Under the pieces are notes generated by a model. The model was given only the letters and a program-made list of their open reading frames with translations, ran no database searches and was not told where the DNA came from. Made by a program: the position numbers and the translations under genes. This document shows positions 18,502-24,231 of a stretch of DNA of 24,231 bases, piece by piece. Origin of the DNA: Chara braunii (Eukaryota > Streptophyta > Charophyceae > Charales > Characeae); the NCBI GenBank assembly GCA_003427395.1, contig BFEA01000302.1, forward strand, positions 1,680,474-1,704,704, read 5' to 3'. How positions within the stretch are numbered: the first letter of the stretch is position 1; every line of letters starts with the position of its first letter.

Positions 18502-19257
18502 CTATGGGAACTCCGTTTTTGCTTTGCTTTGCTTTGCTACAACCTCTCGGTTCTGAGCAGCCATCAAGGTGCAGCTACATGGGACCTTGGGCACAAACAC
18601 TGGAGAGTCCAGCAGGGCCCTAGACTGAGGAAAGGGGCCGAAGGTGGTGGTGACCACCAGTACTTGGGATCCTTCCTTGGACCTCTGTGGACCTCGAAAC
18701 GCATTTGAATCTAACGGGCCTGAGGCAGCCACGTGCATCCCTGAAAGGCCGGCGGCACACCTTGCTCCAGTAGCAGCCATCCAGGTGCAGCTACATGGGA
18801 CCTTGGGCACAACCACTGGAGAGTCCAGCAGGGCCCTAGACTGAGGATAGGGGCCAAAGGTGGTGGTGACCACCAGTACTTGGGATCCTTCCTTGGACCT
18901 CTGCGGGCCAAACACATTTGAATTTAACTGGGCTGAGGCAGCTACCTGCATCCCTGAAAGGCCGGCGGCATGCCTTGCTCCAGTAGCAGCCACCCAGGTG
19001 CAGCTACATGGGACCTTGGGCACAACCACTGGAGAGTCCAGCAGGGCCGTAGACTGAGGAAAGGGGCCAAAGGTGGTGGTGACCACCAGTACTTGGGACA
19101 CTTCCTTGGACCTCTGCGGGCCTTGAAACGCATTTGAATTTAACTGGGCTGAGGCAGCCACGTGCATCCCTGAAAGGCCGGCGGCACATTTTGCTCCAGT
19201 ACTGGTGATTTCTGGGGTGTTGGAAAAGCAAGAGAAAGACACAGAGTTGTTGAACAT
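18502..19257 (-). CDS. Hypothetical 251-residue repeat protein frame, doubtful
   Basis: This is the longest frame in the window. It starts at ATG (19255-19257) and ends at TAG (18502-18504). It contains three tandem ~71-72 residue repeats, each with CAAGLSGM, SAQLNSN or related, GPQRSKE, SQVLVVTTTFGP, ALLDSP and VPKVPCSC. The coding basis is a DNA tandem repeat of 216 and 213 bp. Both lengths are multiples of three, so the frame survives across all units, including a 3-bp length change. Plus-strand frames stop in every unit. There is no signal peptide, membrane segment or known domain, and the start context is poor (T at -3). It may be a chance open frame in a repeat whose period happens to be divisible by three. 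I do not know a function. Confidence 0.25.
   Translation of the reverse strand: MFNNSVSFSCFSNTPEITSTGAKCAAGLSGMHVAASAQLNSNAFQGPQRSKEVSQVLVVTTTFGPFPQSTALLDSPVVVPKVPCSCTWVAATGARHAAGLSGMQVAASAQLNSNVFGPQRSKEGSQVLVVTTTFGPYPQSRALLDSPVVVPKVPCSCTWMAATGARCAAGLSGMHVAASGPLDSNAFRGPQRSKEGSQVLVVTTTFGPFPQSRALLDSPVFVPKVPCSCTLMAAQNREVVAKQSKAKTEFP
18523..18540. repeat. (CTTTG)n short pentanucleotide repeat
   Basis: GCTTTGCTTTGCTTTGCT immediately precedes the 216-bp array. Confidence 0.8.
18557..19202. repeat. Three tandem units of 216, 213 and ~216 bp
   Basis: Units start at GCAGCCATC/GCAGCCACC at 18557, 18773 and 18986. Each contains GTGCAGCTACATGGGACCTT, GAGAGTCCAGCAGGGCC, the near-palindrome TGGTGGTGACCACCA, CAGTACTTGGGA, TTCCTTGGACCTCTG and CCCTGAAAGGCCGGCGGCA. 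Divergence between units is low, suggesting recent amplification. Confidence 0.95.
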
Positions 19258-19855
19258 GTAACCACTGTAGCGACAACTTGTAGAGGATGCTTCCTTTTCT
19301 TTTCCTGAATAAAGGCATAGTCATTATAACAGTATCTGGCCTGAAAATTGCCCAACATACCGCCATTATACCCTGCTTTATTATCTAGCGGGAAGAGGGT
19401 AGCTTACTTACTAGCCATAGAGTTCAGCGGGACATGTTCAATGGAACAAGTAACATTCTTTCCATGTTTTGGTGTTTCCCATGTGTCAGGTCCTTTTTTT
19501 TTTATATTGTTGTTTTCTAGAAAACTTCGAGCGGGGGGCCACTTGAGGGAGTGGTGATAAGAGCATCTTCCTAACGTGGGCCCCAGTCCAAAGGCTCCAT
19601 CTATTTGTCGGGAGCACCACCTACCCGAAACCGGGTTCGCTGTCACAAACAATGTTGCATCTCTGCACTTGCCTGTCTATTGTAGTGCATGTTGAGGCTG
19701 TCTGGTGGTGTCCTGAGGTAATGATCATGGTTCTGCATCTGTTCTCAGTTCGACCCCTTGGTACATGCTGTCCTATGAATTGTTGAAGTTGCTAATGTAG
19801 CTACCTATATGCTGTCTTGCTCTCTTGCATTACAATCTATGCTGTCATCCATTGC
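19210..19855. other. No gene recognised
   Basis: Contains a poly-T run near 19493-19503. Short frames only, all unfamiliar. A tRNA-like phrase near 19545-19590 (GTGATAAGAGCATC...CCTAACGTGGG) is too weak to call. Confidence 0.4.
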
Positions 19856-19858
19856 TGT

Positions 19859-20080
19859 TGAAATCGTCACTGCGCCCCGGTAGCTAACAACTCAAAGGTG
19901 AAAAGTAGGGCACAGTCAGGTTTCAGTTTGAAAATGCACTTCAGTCACCATTTCGGGAATGTTTTGCCAAAGCGAGGAAAATCGTGAGTGTATACAACCT
20001 ACCTTTAGGGTCGGGTGGGGATGCGTTGTATTCGAGGCATGCCTGACGTGGATGTTAAACTGAAATCGTGACTGCGCCCT
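19859..20080. repeat. Three copies of a ~22 bp end motif (inverted-repeat element?)
   Basis: TGAAATCGTCACTGCGCCCC (19859-19878) is repeated directly as TGAAATCGTGACTGCGCCCT (20061-20080). It also occurs in inverse at 19908-19929 (GGGCACAGTCAGGTTTCAG). The inverted pair 19908-19929 / 20057-20079 encloses ~130 bp with GTGTATACAACCTACC, slightly reminiscent of the centre of the palindromic MITE at 13.9 kb. It abuts U6-derived sequence at 20097. Confidence 0.5.
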
Positions 20081-20096
20081 AGTTACCCCTCGCTCA

Positions 20097-20167
20097 AATT
20101 TGGATCATTTCTCAATTTACGCATGTCATCCTTGCAAGGGGGCAATGTTAATCTTCTTTGGATCGTT
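20097..20167 (-). pseudogene. U6 snRNA pseudogene, 5'-truncated
   Basis: The minus strand reads AACGATCCAAAGAAGATTAA, CATTGCCCCCTTGCAAGGAT, GACATGCGTAAATTGAGAAA, TGATCCAAATTT. This follows the plant U6 snRNA from its AACGATACAGAGAAGATTAG region through GCAAGGATGACACGCA and the 3'-terminal GAGAAATGGTCCAAATTT. The ACAGAGA box is altered (CCAAAGA), the AGC triad region is changed (ATTAACATTG instead of ATTAGCATGG) and the first ~30 nt are missing, so it is not functional. U6 is the catalytic spliceosomal RNA. Such copies normally arise by retroposition. Confidence 0.85.
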
Positions 20168-20223
20168 GGGAACTTGGGACATCCCTTCAAATGGAACAAA
20201 GAAGCTTAGCATGGCCCCTGCGC
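20166..20223 (+). pseudogene. U6 snRNA pseudogene, 5' half
   Basis: GGGACATCC (20177-20185), AAATGGAACAAAGAAGCTTA and GCATGGCCCCTGCGC follow the U6 5' half (GGGACATCCGATAAAATTGG, AACGATACAGAGAAGATTAG, CATGGCCCCTGCGC). The ACAGAGA box has lost bases and one T-to-C-type change makes AAGCTTAGC. The match stops abruptly after CGC at 20223 and resumes near 20413. It lies head to head with the minus-strand copy at 20097-20167, the two meeting at about 20166. Confidence 0.85.
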
Positions 20224-20412
20224 TCTTCCTCCGTTTCCAGATACGAATATGAAAAACAATGTCATCGAGGATTACATCTCACAGTGCAACAACATTGTAA
20301 GGGCATGAATTACTACATGCCCCAGACCTTCTCCCTCGTACTGCCCAGTCTGTATGGGAGCAATCACTCCTCCTTCTTAAATATCGTTTTTTTTTTTGTT
20401 TTTCTTTTTAAT
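20224..20412. other. ~190 bp insertion splitting a U6 copy
   Basis: This lies exactly between the U6 sequence ending CCCCTGCGC and the one resuming at GGATGRCACRCATAAAT. It ends in a T-rich stretch (20388-20409). It does not start with GT, so it is not a simple spliceosomal intron. No terminal repeats or target-site duplication were found. Its origin is unknown. Confidence 0.6.
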
Positions 20413-20448
20413 TGGATGGCACACATAAATAGAGAAATGGTCCAAATT
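20413..20448 (+). pseudogene. U6 snRNA pseudogene, 3' end, joined to a SINE
   Basis: TTGGATGGCACACATAAATA and GAGAAATGGTCCAAATT match the U6 3' segment (AAGGATGACACGCATAAATC, GAGAAATGGTCCAAATT). With 20166-20223 it makes up a nearly full-length U6 copy. The U6 3' end is followed after four bases by the tRNA-derived SINE head at 20453, in the same orientation. Confidence 0.85.
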
Positions 20449-20452
20449 ATCC

Positions 20453-20762
20453 AGCGGCCTAGCTCAGTTGGTAAGGCACGCAAGTGGCATTCAGGAAGTC
20501 TTGGGTTCAATCCCCATTGGCCTCATGTACCTTCCTGGGCAAGCTTGGTGTCGGCCACCAAGAGATATGTTGTTGGCCCCCCCTAGTGGCATCGAGCAGA
20601 GATTGCTGATGTTCATAGGGGGAGGGGAACAGAGGGGAGACACAGTGACTGGCCCATTGAAGAAACTCGGTCCTGATGCTACCGGGTGACCCCTGGCCAG
20701 TATCGTCCACCTGCCGTACAAGGTATCGCGCCTGCACAAGCGGTTATCGGGTAGCTGAAAAT
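20453..20762 (+). mobile_element. tRNA-derived SINE (family member 2), fused to U6
   Basis: The head AGCGGCCTAGCTCAGTTGGT, AAGGCACGCAAGTGGCATTC, AGGAAGTCTTGGGTTCAATC carries box A (TAGCTCAGTTGG) and box B (GGGTTCAATCC). It matches the element at 18084 closely. A working tRNA is excluded by a non-pairing acceptor stem and an irregular D arm. The body runs through a G-rich segment (20612-20640) to about 20760. The end is approximate. Confidence 0.7.
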
Positions 20763-20779
20763 TCAGGAATGAAAATATG

Positions 20780-21175
20780 AAGTGAGAGTTTTAGGCAGTC
20801 TGAAAATCCTGAATGGTCCTGAAGTGGTGAAAGATCCGAAGACCCTGAAAACCACCTGTTTAGGCAGGCTGCATCGTGAAGTGGTGAAGGGTGTCCTGAA
20901 GTGGTCAAGTGAGACTTTTGGGCAGTCTGAAAATCCTGAATGGTCCAGAAGTGGTGAAAGGTCCGAAGACCATGAAAACCACCCTTCACCACTTGAGGAT
21001 GCAGCCTGCCTAAACATGTGGTTTTCAGGGTCTTCGGAACTTTCATCACTTTAGGACCATTCAGGATTTTCAGACCTGAATGGTCCTGAAGTGGTGAAAG
21101 GTCCGAAGACCCTGAAAACCACATGTTTAGGCAGGCTGCATCCTGAAGTGGTGAAGGGTGTCTTGAAGTGGTGAT
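20780..21175. repeat. Four-copy repeat cluster (two direct, one inverted, one direct)
   Basis: The unit contains CTGAAAATCCTGAATGGTCC, GAAGTGGTGAAAGGTCCGAA, GACCCTGAAAACCAC, TTTAGGCAGGCTGCATC and GAAGTGGTGAAGGGTGTC. Direct copies start at 20782 and 20909 (127 bp apart, the second truncated). An inverted copy spans 20982-21074 and a direct copy 21075-21175. Peptide repeats such as GPEVVKDPKTLKTTCLGRLH appear in frames but vary in register, so coding is not supported. Confidence 0.95.
20982..21158. repeat. Long hairpin: 84-bp arms, 9-nt loop
   Basis: 20982-21065 and 21075-21158 are reverse complements at 80 of 84 positions (mismatches in CCTAAAG/CCTGAAG, GTGATG/GTGGTG, AAGTTCC/AAGGTCC and CCTCAAG/CCTGAAG). 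The loop is ATTTTCAGA. If transcribed, this would fold into a long dsRNA-like stem. Confidence 0.95.
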
Positions 21176-21279
21176 GAAAAATACGACTGTTGTTAACCTT
21201 CTCTCGCTGGTGGGTGCAGCTCCCACATGTTCCCTCATTGGAGGCTTGAACACGGATGTGGCTGCTACGAGGTTCCCCA

Positions 21280-22090
21280 TAATACTATAATGACAATAAG
21301 AAAGGCCTGAAAGGCCGTCCTGTCCAGATTCGACAGGTAATTGAATTAGTTGGAATTAGCCTTAAAAAAAAAAAAAAAAAAGTCCATTTTTTTTTTTTAT
21401 GTGCATTAATTTTTTTTCTAGGTAGCATGGCATGTCTAGCCAGATTGACTCTCCGGAGTATCCGGCCGGAACATCCGGGGTTAAAAAGGTTTATCCAGAA
21501 TTTCCGGATAAAATCCGGATAAAATCCGGATAATAGTAATAAAAATTTATATATATATATTTTTATTTTTTATCTCCAGATTATATAAGAATTTTAAAGT
21601 GACCTCCAGCCAAAAGTTGTTGGTATTGTTATAATCTACAACATACTTTGTTTTTATTGATGTAGTCCCACTGCTCTGCTGTCTGCTACTCCATGTCTTT
21701 TGCTCTATCAACCAGTGTTCTCGGCCTCGCTGGAAGGAGCAAGAGTCGAACTGCCACACATGTCGTGACATCTTCGATAGCACTTCAACCAGTTTCGATT
21801 TTTCTCTGTCGACCGCTGTAGTAGAAAGTCTCTGCTTCCCCCCTTATTCCAGAACAAGACACCTTGTGTCTTTCTTCGTTTCTTTCCCCCTGTCACATAC
21901 TTGCCCATTCTCGCCTTTTAGGGTTTTCCCCACTTCGAGGGATGCAACAAATAATGTCGCCTCTTGTTCTCCAGAAATGTTAGCGTTGACTGCCCACCCC
22001 ACCAAATAGAGTAGATCCCTTCCTATAAACGATAAGATATTGATATCGCTTAAGTCCCACTCCAGGCCGACAAACCTCTCAAGCTGTGTA
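21280..22090. other. No gene recognised; poly-A/T tracts and short ATCCGGATAAA repeats
   Basis: Poly-A at 21364-21381, poly-T at 21388-21399, a short tandem AAATCCGGATAAAATCCGGA at about 21508-21530 and a TA-rich run at 21546-21562. The rest is unique-looking sequence with only short minus-strand frames. Confidence 0.45.
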
Positions 22091-22106
22091 TCTTTTTAAC
22101 GGAGAA

Positions 22107-22255
22107 CGGGCGAAATTCAACGCCCGAACACCCGTTTAACGGGCCTTGGAACCCCCGTTGAATCGCGTTTAACGCGAAAACGGGAGTGTCGCGTCGAATT
22201 CTGAAAAACGGAATTCACGCGTTGGGCCTCGGACACGTGTACCTACGTGTCCGAG
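22107..22255. repeat. Cluster of perfect short hairpins
   Basis: Perfect inverted pairs follow one another: CGGGCG/CGCCCG (22107-22112 with 22121-22126); CCCGTT-T-AACGGG (22131-22143); a nested pair CCCGTT/AACGGG (22154-22159 with 22179-22184) enclosing CGCGTT-T-AACGCG (22164-22176); GAATTC/GAATTC (22196-22201 with 22211-22216); CTCGGACACGT/ACGTGTCCGAG (22228-22238 with 22245-22255). Function unknown. Confidence 0.85.
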
Positions 22256-22315
22256 CACTCAAACCGAAAACAAAAAATTATACAGCCCATCCCCCCCTCC
22301 CCCCCCAACACCCCC

Positions 22316-22316
22316 N
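22316..22316. other. Ambiguous base in poly-C context
   Basis: N within a C-rich low-complexity run (22290-22315), indicating an unresolved assembly position. Confidence 0.95.
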
Positions 22317-22333
22317 AATACGTCCAGGGTCTG

Positions 22334-22444
22334 CTCCACTACTCACCAAATGCACAAAAGACATAGCATATGGCGGTGTATGGTTCCATGTTTCAGCAGA
22401 AGATTCATTCTACTAATATTATATACATTTGGTGAGTGGTGGAG
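22334..22444. mobile_element. 111-bp inverted-repeat element (MITE-like)
   Basis: CTCCACTACTCACCAAATG (22334-22352) is matched by CATTTGGTGAGTGGTGGAG (22426-22444), 18 of 19 positions. The interior is AT-leaning without an open frame. No convincing target-site duplication. Confidence 0.5.
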
Positions 22445-22473
22445 GGAGGTCCTGAGAATCAGGTGGAGACACG

Positions 22474-22545
22474 AACAGGGTCTAGCTGAATTGGTTACCC
22501 ATAACTGCCGAGCTACAGCCCTGAACTCGAATCCACAGCATATAT
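22474..22545 (+). mobile_element. Possible tRNA-related SINE fragment
   Basis: TCTAGCTGAATTGGTTACCC resembles box A and GAACTCGAATCC resembles box B, at tRNA-like spacing. The T-arm and acceptor stems do not pair well. Weak call. Confidence 0.3.
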
Positions 22546-22660
22546 AGGTGGTCTGCCCTGGCCTCGTTCGTGCATGACGAGGCCACCCTTCTCATTGAAG
22601 CAGCGACCCTGAATGGCTCAACACGAGTTACAGGAGTCATTCGAGGCACCTGTATGGGCC

Positions 22661-22698
22661 CTGTCTCTTATACACATCTAGATGTGTATAAGAGACAG
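22661..22698. other. Tn5/Nextera mosaic-end junction (second artefact)
   Basis: Exact CTGTCTCTTATACACATCT followed by its reverse complement. Translated in one frame it gives VSYTHLDVYKRQ, a recognised footprint of this adapter in predicted proteins. Flanks here are not duplicates of each other, so sequence left and right may not be adjacent in the real genome. Confidence 0.97.
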
Positions 22699-23280
22699 CA
22701 CCCAACCACCAGCCCCCCCCCACAAAAAAAAAAACCACCCCACACCCACCCTGACCACTAAGTACCCCCCAAAATACCAGTTAGTATTTCAGTCAATGTA
22801 AATAAATTCAACAATTAACACAGAAACTGAAAGAAAACAACCACCCAACTCTTTAAGCCAAAAAAAAAACACAAGAAATGAAATTGAAAATGAAAACAAT
22901 AATTGAAGATATAAATTCACTCACCTGATAAAAAAAGTTACGAAACATCGTGCACACGACGTGCATCACTCGTAAGTTCGTAACTGAAAATGTACATGGA
23001 AAATGTAATGGACATGAAAAGTCGTGAATGACGTGAAGTACCTGTCACTGAAATCGCACATGAAAAATGTAACATAATACAATGTATCCCACTGCTACGG
23101 CACTAGTAGCACATGTCCAAAAAAATACAAAAAACAGTAGTCTACAAGTCCTGTGACTCTAGTCGTAGTTGCCGAGATACTGTACTCAGTCTGTTGCAAC
23201 CAACGCTACTCTACGGACGCCCTACTGGTACCAAAATCAGACACACTGGAAACGAAGAAAACAACAACTACAGCACGCAC
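22699..23280. other. No gene recognised; A-rich sequence after the adapter junction
   Basis: 22699-22760 is C/A low complexity. 22780-23300 is A-rich on the plus strand with repeated short phrases such as ACATGGAAAATGTAA / ACATGAAAAATGTAA near 22990 and 23067. No RNA gene or element end recognised. Confidence 0.45.
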
Positions 23281-23281
23281 A

Positions 23282-24231
23282 CTACCACAGAGTATCTAAC
23301 AATACTAAGACAAGACGACACGACAAAAAAATTAGGAGCACACAACATAATGAAGTAGAGTGCAAGTAGGGGAAAAGCGGAGTGCTGGCCTCACGGTCAC
23401 CGACCCCTCTTCCCCTTCCCGCTCTGTCTCCTCGTACCCCTCGAGTGCCCGATGTCGACCTCCTCCTCCCTCGTGTGGATGAAGAAGTCTGCGTAGCAGA
23501 GCGTCTAGATGCATGCGTCGGTGGGGGAGGTGGGGGCTCATCGTCGCCGTCGTCACCACTGTCGCCGCTCACACTTTCTTCCTCACCCTCCTCCACGCCC
23601 TCATAGTCCTCGTCCTTCTCCACCACTGTCGGTGCCGTCTCCGGATCATCCTCCTCAATGGTGACAGGGCCTCCGCCCTTCCTCAACCGTCTGCTCACGG
23701 CAGGATCCATGAGGCATCCCCAACCCCTCAGCCCTTGAACTCTCTCCAAGTGCAGCGCCTCCCTCTGTAGCCACGGGGCGTGGAGGAGGAGTCACTCCAC
23801 GCTTGCGTAGAGTTTGCTCAAGCACAACACACGTCGCTCCTCTGAATAAAGCCAGCGAAGGAAGGCCTTCTTGTGGCGAGCAATCCACTTGCCACCGTAC
23901 ACCTCATCCACCTCCTGCTGTCTAAGCCTCTTTCCAGCTTTGGTGGCAGCTGGAACAACTCCTCCGTCCTTCCTCTTGGAAGAACCCTCCCCCGTTAGAC
24001 CCTGCGTAGGAGGCACTTGCCCCTTGCCCCTTCGTCTCTCCCAGTCCACGATCCTCTCCCCTGTCAATGGATCGAACTCTGGCATCTCCTCGTGTCCCAG
24101 GAATCCCTCCCGAGACGTGTCATGTGCCTCACGATCGATGATGATGATGTCCTCCTCGATGTCACCGCCTCCACCTCCCAATGGTTGGTCGGGCTCACCA
24201 TGCCCACCATCTCCCCCCCCCCCCCCCCCCC
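23282..24231 (-). pseudogene. Broken frame, possible hAT-type transposase remnant
   Basis: The minus-strand frame is open from the window edge (encoded glycine run from the poly-C, then GEPDQPLGGGGGDIEED) to TGA at 23792-23794. It continues in the same frame to TAG at 23282-23284. Part 1 contains FDPLTGERIVDWERR, a K/R/S-rich linker, then RLRQQEVDEVYGGKW and KKAFLRWLYSEE. That end resembles the start of the DUF659 region of plant hAT transposases, normally downstream of a BED zinc finger, which would lie beyond the window. Part 2 is an acidic linker (TIEEDDPETAP...EGEEE), a proline run and an R/G/S-rich tail, like a C-terminal tail. The catalytic middle is absent. Either a deletion derivative with a stop, or splicing that I cannot resolve. 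Family call tentative. Confidence 0.35.
24213..24231. repeat. Poly-C at window edge
   Basis: The window ends inside a run of C. The poly-Gly it encodes at the start of the minus-strand frame may be collapsed or erroneous. Confidence 0.95.

Noticed and set aside
19545-19640. tRNA-Val-like phrase followed by GGGTTCG
   Set aside because: Spacing and stems do not fit a tRNA or a SINE head.
20224-20412. Spliceosomal intron inside U6, as known in some fungi
   Set aside because: The insert does not begin with GT, and both U6 parts carry pseudogene-type changes.
20453-20525. Functional tRNA gene
   Set aside because: The acceptor arms do not pair at tRNA spacing, the D arm is irregular, and a second copy with a SINE body exists at 18084.
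20158-20586. 142-codon plus-strand frame
   Set aside because: It runs through U6-derived and SINE sequence, so it is non-coding by origin.
22570-22761. 63-codon frame containing VSYTHLDVYKRQ
   Set aside because: The peptide is a translation of the double mosaic-end adapter.

Overview
This is a gene-poor, repeat-dominated stretch of a large eukaryotic nuclear genome. It has long homopolymers, microsatellites, several unrelated tandem-repeat families, tRNA-derived SINEs, inverted-repeat (MITE-like) elements, U6 snRNA pseudogene pieces and no convincing intact protein gene. TTTAGGG-type units (seen as AAACCCTAAACC), a plant-like U6 and a possible hAT-type transposase remnant point to the green-plant lineage. 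A large-genome streptophyte such as a charophyte alga would fit, but this is inference and no marker gene fixes it. Two exact back-to-back Tn5/Nextera mosaic-end junctions show that the sequence is a draft assembly containing library artefacts. Contiguity across 14457-14494 and 22661-22698 should not be trusted. The window also begins in poly-A/poly-G and ends in poly-C, which look like contig or gap edges.

Layout. 0.8-1.3 kb: a minisatellite with a 52-53 bp period. 1.3-9.4 kb: old degenerate direct repeats (3.09, 4.05-5.0, 6.33, 6.75 and 6.93-7.49 kb), microsatellites and a 46-base poly-C run. 9.5-9.76 kb: an open frame ending at a donor-like site. 10.19-11.17 kb: two ~200 bp direct repeats, the second beginning an element with ~54 bp inverted ends. 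11.6 kb: a tRNA-derived SINE head. 12.0-13.1 kb: a satellite-like array alternating two monomer types (dimer period ~424 bp). 13.5-13.77 kb: compound trinucleotide tract. 13.86-14.05 and 17.18-17.37 kb: two copies, in opposite orientation, of a palindromic MITE with 9-bp target-site-like flanks (Mutator-like). 14.17-14.34 kb: an 83-bp tandem duplication containing telomere-like motifs. 14.56-14.62 kb: a sequence meeting all core requirements of a type III hammerhead ribozyme, with a decayed inverted copy at 14.35-14.40 kb. 18.56-19.2 kb: three ~215 bp tandem units kept in frame inside a 251-codon minus-strand reading frame. 20.1-20.45 kb: two U6 snRNA-derived copies head to head, one interrupted by ~190 bp and ending directly against a SINE. 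20.78-21.18 kb: a repeat cluster containing an 84-bp-arm hairpin. 22.1-22.26 kb: a run of short perfect hairpins. 23.28-24.23 kb: the only plausibly coding locus, a minus-strand frame broken by one stop and possibly a hAT-type remnant.

No cellular pathway is encoded here. The coherent theme is retroposition and RNA: Pol III-type SINEs, U6 copies joined to a SINE, a self-cleaving ribozyme motif and long hairpin repeats. The hammerhead candidate is the most biologically interesting item, followed by the U6-SINE junction and the perfect-hairpin elements.
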